Positions 25,027 through 32,407 of a DNA stretch of 32,407 bases are shown here, piece after piece. The first letter of the stretch is position 1; every line of letters starts with the position of its first letter. The translations under genes and the position numbers were made by a program. The DNA comes from Candidatus Bathyarchaeota archaeon (GTDB lineage Archaea; Thermoproteota; Bathyarchaeia; Bathyarchaeales; UBA233): NCBI GenBank assembly GCA_029907045.1, contig JARYMR010000004.1, positions 1 through 32,407 on the forward strand. Direction: 5' to 3'. The notes beneath the pieces are model-generated. The model saw only the letters and a program-made list of their open reading frames with translations, was not told the origin of the DNA and did not search any database.

Positions 25027-25116
25027 TCTCCTTTTCTCCTCCTCGCTAATTGTACTGTTTAAGCATTTTATGATTTTAGCTTTTGTTGCTTAAAAGTTTT
25101 GAAATGTTGATTTTAG

Positions 25117-25186
25117 ATTCAGATTTCGAATTCAGAAGTATAAAATATGACGCTTGAGGTAAGCCATTCTGAATCAGAGTCTGAAT
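25117..25186. promoter_or_regulatory. operator array around the trmB TATA box (four ATTCAGA half-sites)
   Basis: ATTCAGA occurs at 25117-25123 and ATTCAGAA at 25130-25137; their reverse complements TTCTGAAT and TCTGAAT occur at 25167-25174 and 25180-25186. Within each pair the start-to-start spacing is 13 nt, and the pairs are mirror images about 25152. The TATA-like GTATAAAATATG (25138-25149) lies between them. This symmetric arrangement is what an autoregulated archaeal repressor site would look like. Confidence 0.7.
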
Positions 25187-25212
25187 AAGGAGCAAGGCTA
25201 TCGAGGGTCAAA

Positions 25213-26085
25213 ATGGAACTAACTGTCGACAAACCCCAAAACATCGTAAAACTGTACGATGAAAATTCGGGAATGTGGAGATTCGTAAAAACAGATAAGG
25301 GACCACCCAAATCCCTAGAAATAATTGAGAAGGCACTTTATAGGCTTGGATTGTCAAAAAATGAGATTAAGGTTTACATTTATCTCGCGAGAACAAGCGA
25401 GCATAAGGCAAGTGAAATTTCCGAGGCATTATCGCTTCACAGGACTGAAACTTATAGAATTTTGCGGGATTTAGAGAAAAAGGGATTAATCTCGTCTGTT
25501 TTTGAAAAACCTTTAAAATTCATTGCCACACCATTCGAAAAGGCATTGGACATACTTATTGAAACTAAAAAAATGAAGATAAGCCTTCTGGAAAAGAAAA
25601 AGGGAAACCTTGTTGACCTTTGGCTTTCCCTTCCCAAACCAGAAGCAGAATGTGAAAGAAAAGAAGTGTTCCAAGTTTTAGAAGGCGAAGAACAAATCAG
25701 TTTGAAGGCGGATGAAATACTCAATAACGCCCAAAAGGAAGTTTACGTTTTTGCCTCAGAGCATGACATCGCAAACTTCTACCATTCTGGGGTCTTAGAC
25801 AAACTTGAAACCATGTCTAAGGAAAACGTAAACGTGCACTTACTAACTAACTATTCTCCGAAAAGCTGCTTTTTCATTGAAAAAATAAAGCTGAAAAAAT
25901 CCAAATACTCCCTTTCCAACGTTGAAGACCTGCCAACCTTTATCCTTAGAGATAATGAACAACTGCTTCTACTAATAAGAAAGAACAATGGAAAAAAGAG
26001 GGTAGCAGCCCTCTGGACGAACTACGAAGCCTTCGTGAAAGCCCTAAAAACCCTCTTCCTCGAACTCTGGAATAATGATGCTTAA
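25213..26085 (+). CDS. TrmB-family transcription regulator
   Basis: A 290-residue regulator. Residues about 40-105 form the TrmB winged helix (YRLGLSKNEIKVYIYLARTSEHKASEIS, RTETYRILRDLEKKGLI). A coiled-coil linker (about 115-140) is followed by a C-terminal domain like the PLD-type effector domain of this family (EEQISLKADEILNNAQKEVYVFASE). TrmB proteins usually bind sugars and control sugar genes, which fits a neighbourhood of sugar genes, but its ligand is unknown. ATG 25213 with GAGGGT 5 nt upstream. Its last 4 bp overlap the end of the convergent flippase gene. Confidence 0.88.
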   Translation: MELTVDKPQNIVKLYDENSGMWRFVKTDKGPPKSLEIIEKALYRLGLSKNEIKVYIYLARTSEHKASEISEALSLHRTETYRILRDLEKKGLISSVFEKPLKFIATPFEKALDILIETKKMKISLLEKKKGNLVDLWLSLPKPEAECERKEVFQVLEGEEQISLKADEILNNAQKEVYVFASEHDIANFYHSGVLDKLETMSKENVNVHLLTNYSPKSCFFIEKIKLKKSKYSLSNVEDLPTFILRDNEQLLLLIRKNNGKKRVAALWTNYEAFVKALKTLFLELWNNDA

Positions 26086-27590
26086 CCTTTACTTTGAATT
26101 ATCTGCAACATTCTTGAAACCAAAATTCTTGCTTCTTTATCAAGAGCCATCACAATCATTAAGTAAAGTATTCCACCAACGGCTGTTACAGCAAAAGTTA
26201 ACATTATAGTTGTCGGATGAGGAAGCAAAAACAGAACTATTGCCATCAAAGCTGAAGCAAAAACATATTTTACGAGATTCCACCATGGAATCTTTATTCT
26301 AACCATTCTGCGAACAATAACATATTGAATGAGGAACATGGCGAAACGAGCCACAGAATTAATGATGCCTACATAAATTGCAGCTTGCAGTGGGTCATTT
26401 TGAACGATTGTGGTTAAAGTATAGAATGTTGTTGGAAGGGTTATGGCTGAATGTAAATAAGGCAAAGAAAATGCAAGAAAAAGGCGGCTTCTTAATAATT
26501 CTTTGAATGAAATCTTCGCCTTTTCATCAACTTTTTCAAATCCCATAAGCACAGTACCATATATTCCCGATATAGTCGCAACTAGTGCATCTATTGCGAG
26601 GACAACCAAAACTGGTGTGGCTGCCCTAAACTCAGAAGTAAGAATTGTTAAATAGGAATCTGCAAGCACTATTGCGCCAGCAGTCATTGGTAAGGCAAAC
26701 ATTAAAACAATTCTCATGGCAGCGGTTACATCTTCGCTTTTTCCCTCCGCAAGCAACTTAGGATATAACGCAAAAGCCAGAAAAGAAGAATAACTAATTA
26801 TAGTCGCTATTACTGAAGCTGCCCCATAAACACCTCTTGCATTTTCACCACCATAAATAAATAACATTATAAATATGAAAGCAGCTATCTGGTTGCCAAC
26901 AGCATTATATATATTTGCGACAGAGCCTTTCAACCACTCTTTCAAATATTTCCACTGGAATTTTTTCTTTAAATCCTCTAACACCAGTCTCAAATAATAG
27001 ATCCCTTGAATAGTGAAGGCTATTATGAGAGTTAGCATAGCTCCAGTAAGGGGTTCACTGGAGTAAACCATATTTATTAAAACATAGCCCAACAAAACTT
27101 TGGATAACTCTCTTAAAAACAATCCATAACCTATAACATGTGGTTTTTTCGCTTGAATGCATGCCTCAAAGATGTTAATAGCGTAAATCTCCACTATTTG
27201 GACAGCAGCGATAAAATAAAGGAAAGAGTAATCACTGACTCCAAGCGCGGAAACAATGAAGGGAACCAAAAAAGCATATGTTAAAGCAGCAATTAATGAA
27301 ATGGTCAAGTTTGCAAGAACTCCCGTTTTCACAGAGCCTTCTTCTCCCCTCGCCGTAAACCTTAATGCCCAAAAAGGAATAACTCCAGCCATCAATGTAA
27401 AATATGGTAATGCATCTTTACTAACATTAGACCATACACCATACACATCAGATACCTTGTCTGGTGGAGTAACTGCGCTAATGGCACGAATTATTATGAG
27501 CTGAAAAATTACACCTGTTGCCACACTGAGCAATTGAACAGCAAATATTACAAACCCTGAATATTCCAGCCTTATTTCGTTTTTTGCCAA
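26082..27590 (-). CDS. Wzx/MATE-like glycan flippase
   Basis: A 502-residue membrane protein with about 12-14 TM helices in the MOP (MATE/Wzx) exporter pattern: an N-terminal FVIFAVQLLSVATGVIFQ helix, evenly spaced hydrophobic segments, and charged cytoplasmic loops such as KKKFQWKYLKEWLKG. This family flips lipid-linked sugars across the membrane, and the rml genes upstream on the same strand support that role. The start is TTG (27588-27590), chosen for AAAGGTGA about 5 nt upstream. It is separated from the dehydrogenase gene by 114 bp of AT-rich DNA, so it may have its own promoter. Confidence 0.88.
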   Translation of the reverse strand: MAKNEIRLEYSGFVIFAVQLLSVATGVIFQLIIIRAISAVTPPDKVSDVYGVWSNVSKDALPYFTLMAGVIPFWALRFTARGEEGSVKTGVLANLTISLIAALTYAFLVPFIVSALGVSDYSFLYFIAAVQIVEIYAINIFEACIQAKKPHVIGYGLFLRELSKVLLGYVLINMVYSSEPLTGAMLTLIIAFTIQGIYYLRLVLEDLKKKFQWKYLKEWLKGSVANIYNAVGNQIAAFIFIMLFIYGGENARGVYGAASVIATIISYSSFLAFALYPKLLAEGKSEDVTAAMRIVLMFALPMTAGAIVLADSYLTILTSEFRAATPVLVVLAIDALVATISGIYGTVLMGFEKVDEKAKISFKELLRSRLFLAFSLPYLHSAITLPTTFYTLTTIVQNDPLQAAIYVGIINSVARFAMFLIQYVIVRRMVRIKIPWWNLVKYVFASALMAIVLFLLPHPTTIMLTFAVTAVGGILYLMIVMALDKEARILVSRMLQIIQSKG

Positions 27591-27704
27591 GTTGTCACCT
27601 TTATTTTCTATTTCATGGATACTTTTTTTTAGTATTTATTATTATGTTAGAAAACAATTTAGCAAGAACATATTATGTTAAAATGAAAATCATAAAAGGA
27701 CAGC

Positions 27705-28652
27705 TTATTCCATGCCTTCTATTGCCGTTTGGTATGTTTGGTAAATTGCCTTCGCTGCTTCCTGTATTCCCTTCCTCTCTTCGCTTGAAAGAGCATCATA
27801 CAACGAAGGACCGATGGACTGCCCGAGCTTTAAAGGTGTTCCAACAAAAACTGGTTCGGGCATACCCTCAAACTTCCTAGGTGTTGCCACCGAAACTATT
27901 TCCCCCGTATTTTTTACTATAGCCCTAACAATGTCTCTAAAGGAGGCTGCTGGACCATATTCCGTACCCCCGATATTATCAACCACAAACTTTGATATCA
28001 CCTTCATATAAGATTCAACTTCGTCCTTGCGTAAAATTTTGTTTTTTGACTTAACATACTCTTCCACAGGAAGACCATCAACTCTCGTAGTAGACCAAAG
28101 AATAACCGCAGCTTCTCCATGCTCTCCTCCAACCCATCCCTGAACCTTGGATACTGGCACTTCTAATGTTGCAGCCAGTTTAGATCGAAACCTTAAGGAT
28201 TCAAGGTTTGTTCCAGTGCTGATTACAAAATCAGCCTTTGAGTATTTTTTACAAACCATCGCCATTGCATCAACAGGATTTGTTATAACAATGTATTTTG
28301 CACTTGGATTTCTTGGAGACGTAACTTCAGAGACATACTTAATTATTTTTGCGTTTTGAACTGCCAGATCTCGCCTACTCATTTTAACTCCTGGAATTCT
28401 TGGCTCTCCAGCTGAAATTATGATAATGTCTGCGCCTGTAACTTCCTCGTCTTTTTCGCAAGCGTTTATTTCCACATTCAACCCTAAACTTGCTGTGACA
28501 TGTTTTAGCTCTTCAGCAAAGGCTGCAGCAAGCCCCGGTTTAGTATCGCAGACTGTTATTGTGTCTGCAAGCTCTGCGCACATGATGGTATATGCTGTTG
28601 GGCGTCCCACACGACCTGTTCCAATTTGTGCTATGTGCAACTTCCTCTTCAC
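27705..28652 (-). CDS. malate/lactate dehydrogenase family protein, catalytic Asp replaced by Glu
   Basis: A 315-residue NAD(P)-dependent 2-hydroxyacid dehydrogenase. Landmarks: the nucleotide loop GTGRVGRP (11-18), AGEPRIPGVKMSRRDL with substrate-binding arginines (R85, R93/R94), ITNPVDAM (125-128 core) and catalytic His in GGEHGEAAV (H178). The usual LDSxRFR motif, whose Asp pairs with that His, reads LESLRFR here (E151). The substrate loop is about two residues longer than in typical MDH, so malate is likely but not sure. GTG start with AGGA 8-10 nt upstream. It lies 13 bp after rmlD, so it is probably in the sugar operon although its job is central metabolism. Confidence 0.88.
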   Translation of the reverse strand: MKRKLHIAQIGTGRVGRPTAYTIMCAELADTITVCDTKPGLAAAFAEELKHVTASLGLNVEINACEKDEEVTGADIIIISAGEPRIPGVKMSRRDLAVQNAKIIKYVSEVTSPRNPSAKYIVITNPVDAMAMVCKKYSKADFVISTGTNLESLRFRSKLAATLEVPVSKVQGWVGGEHGEAAVILWSTTRVDGLPVEEYVKSKNKILRKDEVESYMKVISKFVVDNIGGTEYGPAASFRDIVRAIVKNTGEIVSVATPRKFEGMPEPVFVGTPLKLGQSIGPSLYDALSSEERKGIQEAAKAIYQTYQTAIEGME

Positions 28653-28665
28653 CTTTTGTCCTATT

Positions 28666-29529
28666 TCATCTAGGGTTTATATGACCTTTTTCAATTAAAT
28701 AATCGTGAACAGCTTCTTTCCAATCCCTTATTTTTATGCCATATTTTGGAAGTTTTATGCTTTTTAATGCTGAAAATTGCGGTCTTTTTGCCTTCATTTT
28801 AAGCTGGCTTGTTTTAATAGGTTTTAGCGTCGGGTTTAGATTTGTTATTTTGAATATTTCTTTGGCGAATTGGAACCATGTGCAGTAGCCTTGGTTTATT
28901 GCATGGTATATCCCAAAAGGAAGTTTTGCTTCTATTATCTTCTTTATTGCAGTGGCTGCATCTTTTGTATATGTTGGGCTCATCCACATATCATCCACAA
29001 CATTTATGGGCTCATTCTTTTTGGCTTTAGTTATCATCGTTTCGATGAAGTTTCCACCTTTGCCGCTAGCTCCAGCCACACCAAACAAACTTGCGACTCT
29101 GATGATGTAATGTTTTGGGTTTTGTTTTGTGAATAGCTCGCCTGCCAGTTTAGAAATGCCATAAGTGTTTATAGGATTTGGGATGTCGTCTTCCGTGTAT
29201 GGTTCATCTTTGGAACCGTCGAAGACATAGTCTGTGCTTATGAATATGGTTATGGCTTCAATTTCTTTCGATATTGTGGCTATGTTTTTGGCGCCTACAG
29301 CATTTACTGCAAACGTTTTCATTGGTTCTTCTTCGCATTGATCGGTTTTGTGGAATGCAGCAGTATTTATGACAATGTCTGGGTGATAATTCTTTAAGAT
29401 TTGACAGGAATTGTAGTCTGTTACTTCTATGTCTTGGTGCGTTAAACCAATGGTTTCATGTTTATTTTTTAATACTTTCATAAGATCGGTGCCAAGCTGT
29501 CCTGTTGACCCTATAATCGATATTTTCAT
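28666..29529 (-). CDS. rmlD: dTDP-4-dehydrorhamnose reductase
   Basis: A 287-residue short-chain dehydrogenase that makes dTDP-L-rhamnose, the last step of the Rml pathway. It has the nucleotide loop IIGSTGQLGTDL, the VINTAAF strand, the family-typical STDYVFDG, the catalytic tyrosine and lysine in TYGISKLAGE, and the RVASLFG segment. Its length is normal for RmlD. ATG at 29529 overlaps the stop of the upstream SDR gene by 4 bp (ATGA), so the two are translationally coupled. Confidence 0.92.
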   Translation of the reverse strand: MKISIIGSTGQLGTDLMKVLKNKHETIGLTHQDIEVTDYNSCQILKNYHPDIVINTAAFHKTDQCEEEPMKTFAVNAVGAKNIATISKEIEAITIFISTDYVFDGSKDEPYTEDDIPNPINTYGISKLAGELFTKQNPKHYIIRVASLFGVAGASGKGGNFIETMITKAKKNEPINVVDDMWMSPTYTKDAATAIKKIIEAKLPFGIYHAINQGYCTWFQFAKEIFKITNLNPTLKPIKTSQLKMKAKRPQFSALKSIKLPKYGIKIRDWKEAVHDYLIEKGHINPR

Positions 29530-30542
29530 AAGATTGCTCCTTTAATTTCGATGTCCTTTATGAAGGCGTGGGTTTCAAGTAGATGCTTGTACCATTTGAC
29601 TGTTATTGTTCTTGGGTCGTCAGCGTTTAATCTTCCTTCTTTTAGGGCGTCGAACACTTCCCTTGCTCCATGTTTTGGCGTGTATTGTGGCTTGAAGTTT
29701 AATGTTTCTTTGATTTTTTTGAAGCTTACTCTATAGCTTCTTGTGTCTGGAGAGCCATACCATTCATAATTGAATGGCAAGTTAATAGATTCCGCCACAA
29801 GCTTTGCTAAGTCAAAAATTTGAACATTCTGCTCATCACTGCCAGCATTAAAAATTTGACCATTAACAAGCTCTCTGTCTGCTTCCAAAACAGTAATGAA
29901 GGCTTTTGAAGTGTCTTTCACATGGACAAAGGGACGCCACTGTTTTCCATCCCTCATTATTGGGATTTTGCCATTTCTGAAAAAGCCAAGCACCATTCCG
30001 TTTATTGCCAAATCAAACCTCATTCTTGGAGAAAACCCATAAACTGTAGCTTGTCTGAGGGCTGTTACAGTGAAGGTTTTATCTGCTAACGGTAGAATCT
30101 CTTTTTCTGCTAGGACATTTGCTTTTGCATATGTTGTTAAAGGATTAGGTTTAGATTCCTCCGTTAAAATGCCTTCTTGGAATCCATAAACGCTGCATGT
30201 GCTGGCTAAAACATATCTGGCTATTCCATATTTTTTTGAAAGTTTTGCTACTCTAACCCTCCCTTTGTAGTTTATTTCCAATGTTTTTTGTGGGTCAAGT
30301 TCTCCGCTGGGGTCATTAGAGAGAGATGCCAAATCAAATACTACGTCTATGCCCCTTAGGAGTTCAGGCTTAAACCATCTAACATCATCTTTTATCAATT
30401 TTATTCTATCCATTATATCTTTTATCGGGTCTGTTCCGAAAAAGAGTCTGTCTAAACATGTTACATTATAGCCTTTTTCTAAAAGAAGCCTTGAAAGGAT
30501 TGAGCCTATGTAACCTGCTCCACCCGTTACTAAAACCTTCAG
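29526..30542 (-). CDS. SDR nucleotide-sugar epimerase/dehydratase with altered YxxxK
   Basis: An extended short-chain dehydrogenase of about 339 residues acting on a nucleotide sugar. It has the NAD loop VTGGAGYIG (about 5-13), a VFDLASLSNDP strand, the serine site LASTCSVYG, and WRPFVHVKD. The catalytic YxxxK is TYAKANVLAE, so the lysine position is Asn (Y138, N142). The frame opens at an ATG (30608) well inside rmlC, but the fold begins at LKVLVTGGAG. The codon there is CTG (30540-30542), with an AGGGGG SD about 9 nt upstream, right after the rmlC stop. CTG is the likely start. It holds the slot of RmlB, but its motifs resemble epimerases more. Confidence 0.85.
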   Translation of the reverse strand: MKVLVTGGAGYIGSILSRLLLEKGYNVTCLDRLFFGTDPIKDIMDRIKLIKDDVRWFKPELLRGIDVVFDLASLSNDPSGELDPQKTLEINYKGRVRVAKLSKKYGIARYVLASTCSVYGFQEGILTEESKPNPLTTYAKANVLAEKEILPLADKTFTVTALRQATVYGFSPRMRFDLAINGMVLGFFRNGKIPIMRDGKQWRPFVHVKDTSKAFITVLEADRELVNGQIFNAGSDEQNVQIFDLAKLVAESINLPFNYEWYGSPDTRSYRVSFKKIKETLNFKPQYTPKHGAREVFDALKEGRLNADDPRTITVKWYKHLLETHAFIKDIEIKGAIL

Positions 30543-30555
30543 TGTTTTATGCCCC

Positions 30556-31071
30556 CTACTTGTGTGGTGGGTGGAACCAGTCCCATGGTTTGCCGACTCT
30601 TGGGTCATCTTTTTTGCCGTTTATTTCTGTTGGAATTATTTTTGGGTCGTTCCATGGTCTGCGTTTCTCGTCTGGATTTTTATAATCGTAAAGTTTTGTT
30701 ACAAAATACACTGTCAAGGATGGTGTGTTGCTGACTGTTTTGGTTCCATGCAGATACTTTCCCGGTATCCGCACTATGGAAGGTTTTTCTTCGCTGGCTA
30801 TTATTTCAACCATCTTTCCAGTTTCCTCTTCATAGGCACAGATTTTCATAGCGCCTTTTAAAACAAGGAAATAGTCCACTTGTTCTCTTTCATGTTTGTG
30901 CCATGCTCTAACAATGTTTGGATAGCTATAGCTCATGTTTGCTTGCACAATCCATTCTTCTTCTATTAGATCTTTCCAGTCTTGTCTTAGGGCTTCTGCG
31001 AAAAAACCTCTTTCGTCTGGTATTACGTTTATTTCTTGAACCTTTACTCCTTTAAGTGAATAATCTTTCAT
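30556..31071 (-). CDS. rmlC: dTDP-4-dehydrorhamnose 3,5-epimerase family (RmlC-like)
   Basis: A 171-residue cupin of the RmlC family. It has the early VIPDERGFFAE strand, the active-site RAWHKHEREQVDYF (RmlC: RGLHxQ-like), KGAMKICAYE, the IPGKYLHGT cupin strand and a C-terminal WNDPKI segment typical of the fold. It would epimerise the dTDP-4-keto sugar before RmlD. ATG 31071 with AGGGGT 7 nt upstream and a TATA-like TTATAAAA (31116-31123) above that, so a promoter of its own is likely. It is the first gene of rmlC-SDR-rmlD-dehydrogenase. Confidence 0.88.
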   Translation of the reverse strand: MKDYSLKGVKVQEINVIPDERGFFAEALRQDWKDLIEEEWIVQANMSYSYPNIVRAWHKHEREQVDYFLVLKGAMKICAYEEETGKMVEIIASEEKPSIVRIPGKYLHGTKTVSNTPSLTVYFVTKLYDYKNPDEKRRPWNDPKIIPTEINGKKDDPRVGKPWDWFHPPHK

Positions 31072-31140
31072 ATTTCTACCCCTAAGATTATAAATAGGTT
31101 TGCTTAAGCTACGTTATAAAAGATTTGTCTTTTGCCTAGC
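31072..31140 (-). promoter_or_regulatory. promoter of the rmlC operon
   Basis: Read on the minus strand, two TATA-like boxes are seen: CTTTTATAAC (about 31114-31123) and TATTTATAATC (about 31087-31098). The first has the right distance for a transcript start near 31092 and an SD (AGGGGT, 31078-31083) before the ATG. Confidence 0.45.
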
Positions 31141-31362
31141 TTAGGCAGTTATTTCTAATTGTTTTTCTCCAGCTTTTGCCTTAATGATTGTTGATAAAAA
31201 TTCGCCTAAAAATTTGCTTGCGTTAAGTATTTCGATTTCAACAGGTTTTCCCTTTTCGTCATAATTTACAATGACTGGCCCGTGTTCCTCCCCATAGGCT
31301 ATTTGTTCCTTTTTAATGAGGATGCTTAATGTATCGCCAACTCCGTCATAAGTTATTTTCAT
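31141..31362 (-). CDS. DUF2283 protein, probable antitoxin-like partner
   Basis: A 73-residue protein with the DUF2283 pattern: N-terminal ITYDGVGDTLSILI, then GPVIVNYDEKGKPVEIEILNAS. Small DUF2283 proteins are often found beside DUF4258 or other RelE-like genes and are suspected antitoxins. Its ATG overlaps the stop of the DUF4258 gene by 4 bp (ATGA). No DNA-binding domain is visible. Confidence 0.85.
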   Translation of the reverse strand: MKITYDGVGDTLSILIKKEQIAYGEEHGPVIVNYDEKGKPVEIEILNASKFLGEFLSTIIKAKAGEKQLEITA

Positions 31363-31616
31363 ATGTACCTTTCCCTCTTAGCCGGATAAATTGTTATCAC
31401 TAAGACCTTATTATCTATTTCTTCATAAACCACTCTTAATACTGGTCCGTGTTTAAGCTTTGATTGAGCTATTTTTCGCCCGAAGTAGCCTGCCGTGAGG
31501 CTTTCAGGTTTTTCAATGGCTTTGATGATTTTTTCTTTAGTAACCTGCAGTTTTACAAGTCTTTTAAGTTTCTCTTCAGCGTGAGGAGTGAATTGGATAT
31601 GTTTTTCTTTTTTCAT
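31359..31616 (-). CDS. DUF4258 protein, RelE/BrnT-like toxin candidate
   Basis: An 85-residue basic protein of the DUF4258 type: IQFTPHAEEKLKRL at the N-terminus, a KEKIIKAIEKPES helix, then beta strands (GPVLRVVYEE, KVLVITIYPAKRERY). This fold belongs to the RelE/BrnT-like group, several of whose members are ribonuclease toxins. Together with the overlapping DUF2283 gene it makes a toxin-first pair. It sits between rmlA and rmlC, likely inserted into an operon that would otherwise be continuous. Confidence 0.82.
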   Translation of the reverse strand: MKKEKHIQFTPHAEEKLKRLVKLQVTKEKIIKAIEKPESLTAGYFGRKIAQSKLKHGPVLRVVYEEIDNKVLVITIYPAKRERYI

Positions 31617-31636
31617 TTCATTAACCTTTTTCTTTG

Positions 31637-32407
31637 TTAGACTTCGACTTCTGAGTAGTCTCCTATATGGAGTTTTATGGCTTTTTTTCTGTCGTTCTTT
31701 GTTATTTTTGCGTTTCTTCCAATCAAACTTTCTTCCAATCTTTCAACATCTTTTATGGATGCGTTTTCTAAGATTACGCTGTATTCGATTGAGCTTTCTG
31801 TTATGGTTGTTTGGTTTCCTATGCTTGTGTATGGTCCTATGAAGGAGTTTTCTATATGACAATTCTTGCCTATTATGGCGGGTCCTCTTATTGTGCTGTT
31901 TATTATTTTTGCGTCTTTTTGTATTGTGACTCTTCCTTCGATTTTGCTTTCTATTATTTCTCCTTTTATTTCTTGTTTTATGTACTCGTCTAAGATTTTG
32001 GCGTTAGCGTATAATATGTCGTCTTTTTTGCCTGTGTCAAGCCACCATGTGTCAAGTTTTTCAGCTTTCACTTTATAGCCTTGGTTCACCATTTCTTGTA
32101 TGGCATCTGTTATTTCAAGTTCTCCGCGCCATGAAGGCTTTATTTGTTCTATGGCTTTGTGAATTTTTTCTGAGAATATGTAGACGCCTACTAAGGCTAG
32201 GGTGCTTGGTGGGGTTTTTGGTTTTTCAATGAGTTTTATAACGTTGTCTTTTTCGTCTAGTACTGCAATGCCGAATCTTGTTGGGTCTTCAACCTCTTTC
32301 AGCAATATTAATGCGTCTAAATTTTCGGTTTCGAATTTTTTTAGAAGCTGATTGAAGCCTTTCCCTATTAGGTTGTCGCCTAAGCACATTATGAAATCGT
32401 CTTTGCC
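31637..32407 (-). CDS. rmlA: glucose-1-phosphate thymidylyltransferase, long form (5' part outside window)
   Basis: This is the C-terminal part of RmlA, which activates glucose-1-phosphate to dTDP-glucose, the first step to dTDP-rhamnose. The frame is open to the window edge, so about 100 N-terminal residues with the GGxGTRL loop are missing. Visible are CLGDNLIG, DPTRFGIAVLDE, LIEKPKTPPS, VGVYIF, RGELEITDAI and WWLDTGKKDD. A left-handed beta-helix of hexapeptides follows (IIESKIEG, INSTIRGPAIIG, IENSFIGPYTSIG). That tail marks the long archaeal RmlA type rather than short bacterial RmlA. It is first in the minus-strand sugar gene order. Confidence 0.92.
   Translation of the reverse strand, partial: GKDDFIMCLGDNLIGKGFNQLLKKFETENLDALILLKEVEDPTRFGIAVLDEKDNVIKLIEKPKTPPSTLALVGVYIFSEKIHKAIEQIKPSWRGELEITDAIQEMVNQGYKVKAEKLDTWWLDTGKKDDILYANAKILDEYIKQEIKGEIIESKIEGRVTIQKDAKIINSTIRGPAIIGKNCHIENSFIGPYTSIGNQTTITESSIEYSVILENASIKDVERLEESLIGRNAKITKNDRKKAIKLHIGDYSEVEV

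Noticed and set aside
1..32407. CRISPR array, rRNA genes, complete insertion sequence
   Set aside because: I saw no regularly spaced repeats, rRNA-like sequence, or transposase with terminal repeats.

Overview
The window reads as a piece of an archaeal chromosome, most likely from the Bathyarchaeia/Thermoproteota side. Evidence: bifunctional archaeal fructose-1,6-bisphosphate aldolase/phosphatase, Hel308 helicase, a TrmB-family regulator, archaeal TATA boxes with purine-rich Shine-Dalgarno sites, frequent GTG and TTG starts, and a tRNA gene with a non-canonical intron. The lineage is an inference from gene content; no marker was aligned.

Layout. 1-2400: small membrane and secreted proteins, a rearranged non-coding patch (about 1100-1380), a truncated-looking secreted protein, and tRNA-Arg(CCG) interrupted by 28 nt. 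2400-7910: an RHH/winged-helix regulator divergent from the gluconeogenic FBP aldolase/phosphatase, a winged-helix DUF5752-type protein, a SAM methyltransferase, a GT4 glycosyltransferase followed by a nucleotidyltransferase, and a DUF2095-like protein. 8008-9744: a signal-peptide/ectodomain/single-TM/coiled-coil protein that resembles eukaryotic ribophorin I (OST1), a subunit of oligosaccharyltransferase; this is the most interesting gene here. 9810-16451: 2[4Fe-4S] ferredoxin, an overlapping pair of a class I/II histone-deacetylase-fold amidohydrolase and an asparagine synthetase without the glutaminase cysteine, PurB, Hel308, and a gene remnant.

16456-20308: an HNH protein, then a tight Fe-S operon with a divergent NifS-like protein, an IscU-type scaffold, a SufS cysteine desulfurase and a small unknown protein. 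20405-24448: a MoxR-type AAA+ ATPase (apparently started at CTG) with its VWA/NorD-like partner, convergent with two unknown proteins. 24553-26085: a membrane protein and a TrmB regulator whose TATA box is bracketed by four ATTCAGA half-sites.

26082-32407 (all minus strand): a surface-sugar block with a Wzx/MATE-like flippase, an LDH/MDH-family dehydrogenase, RmlD, an SDR epimerase, RmlC and the 3' part of RmlA, plus a DUF4258/DUF2283 pair resembling a toxin-antitoxin module. With the GT4 enzyme and the ribophorin-like protein, much of the window serves glycan synthesis and possibly protein glycosylation. All family names come from reading motifs by eye, and no database search was run.
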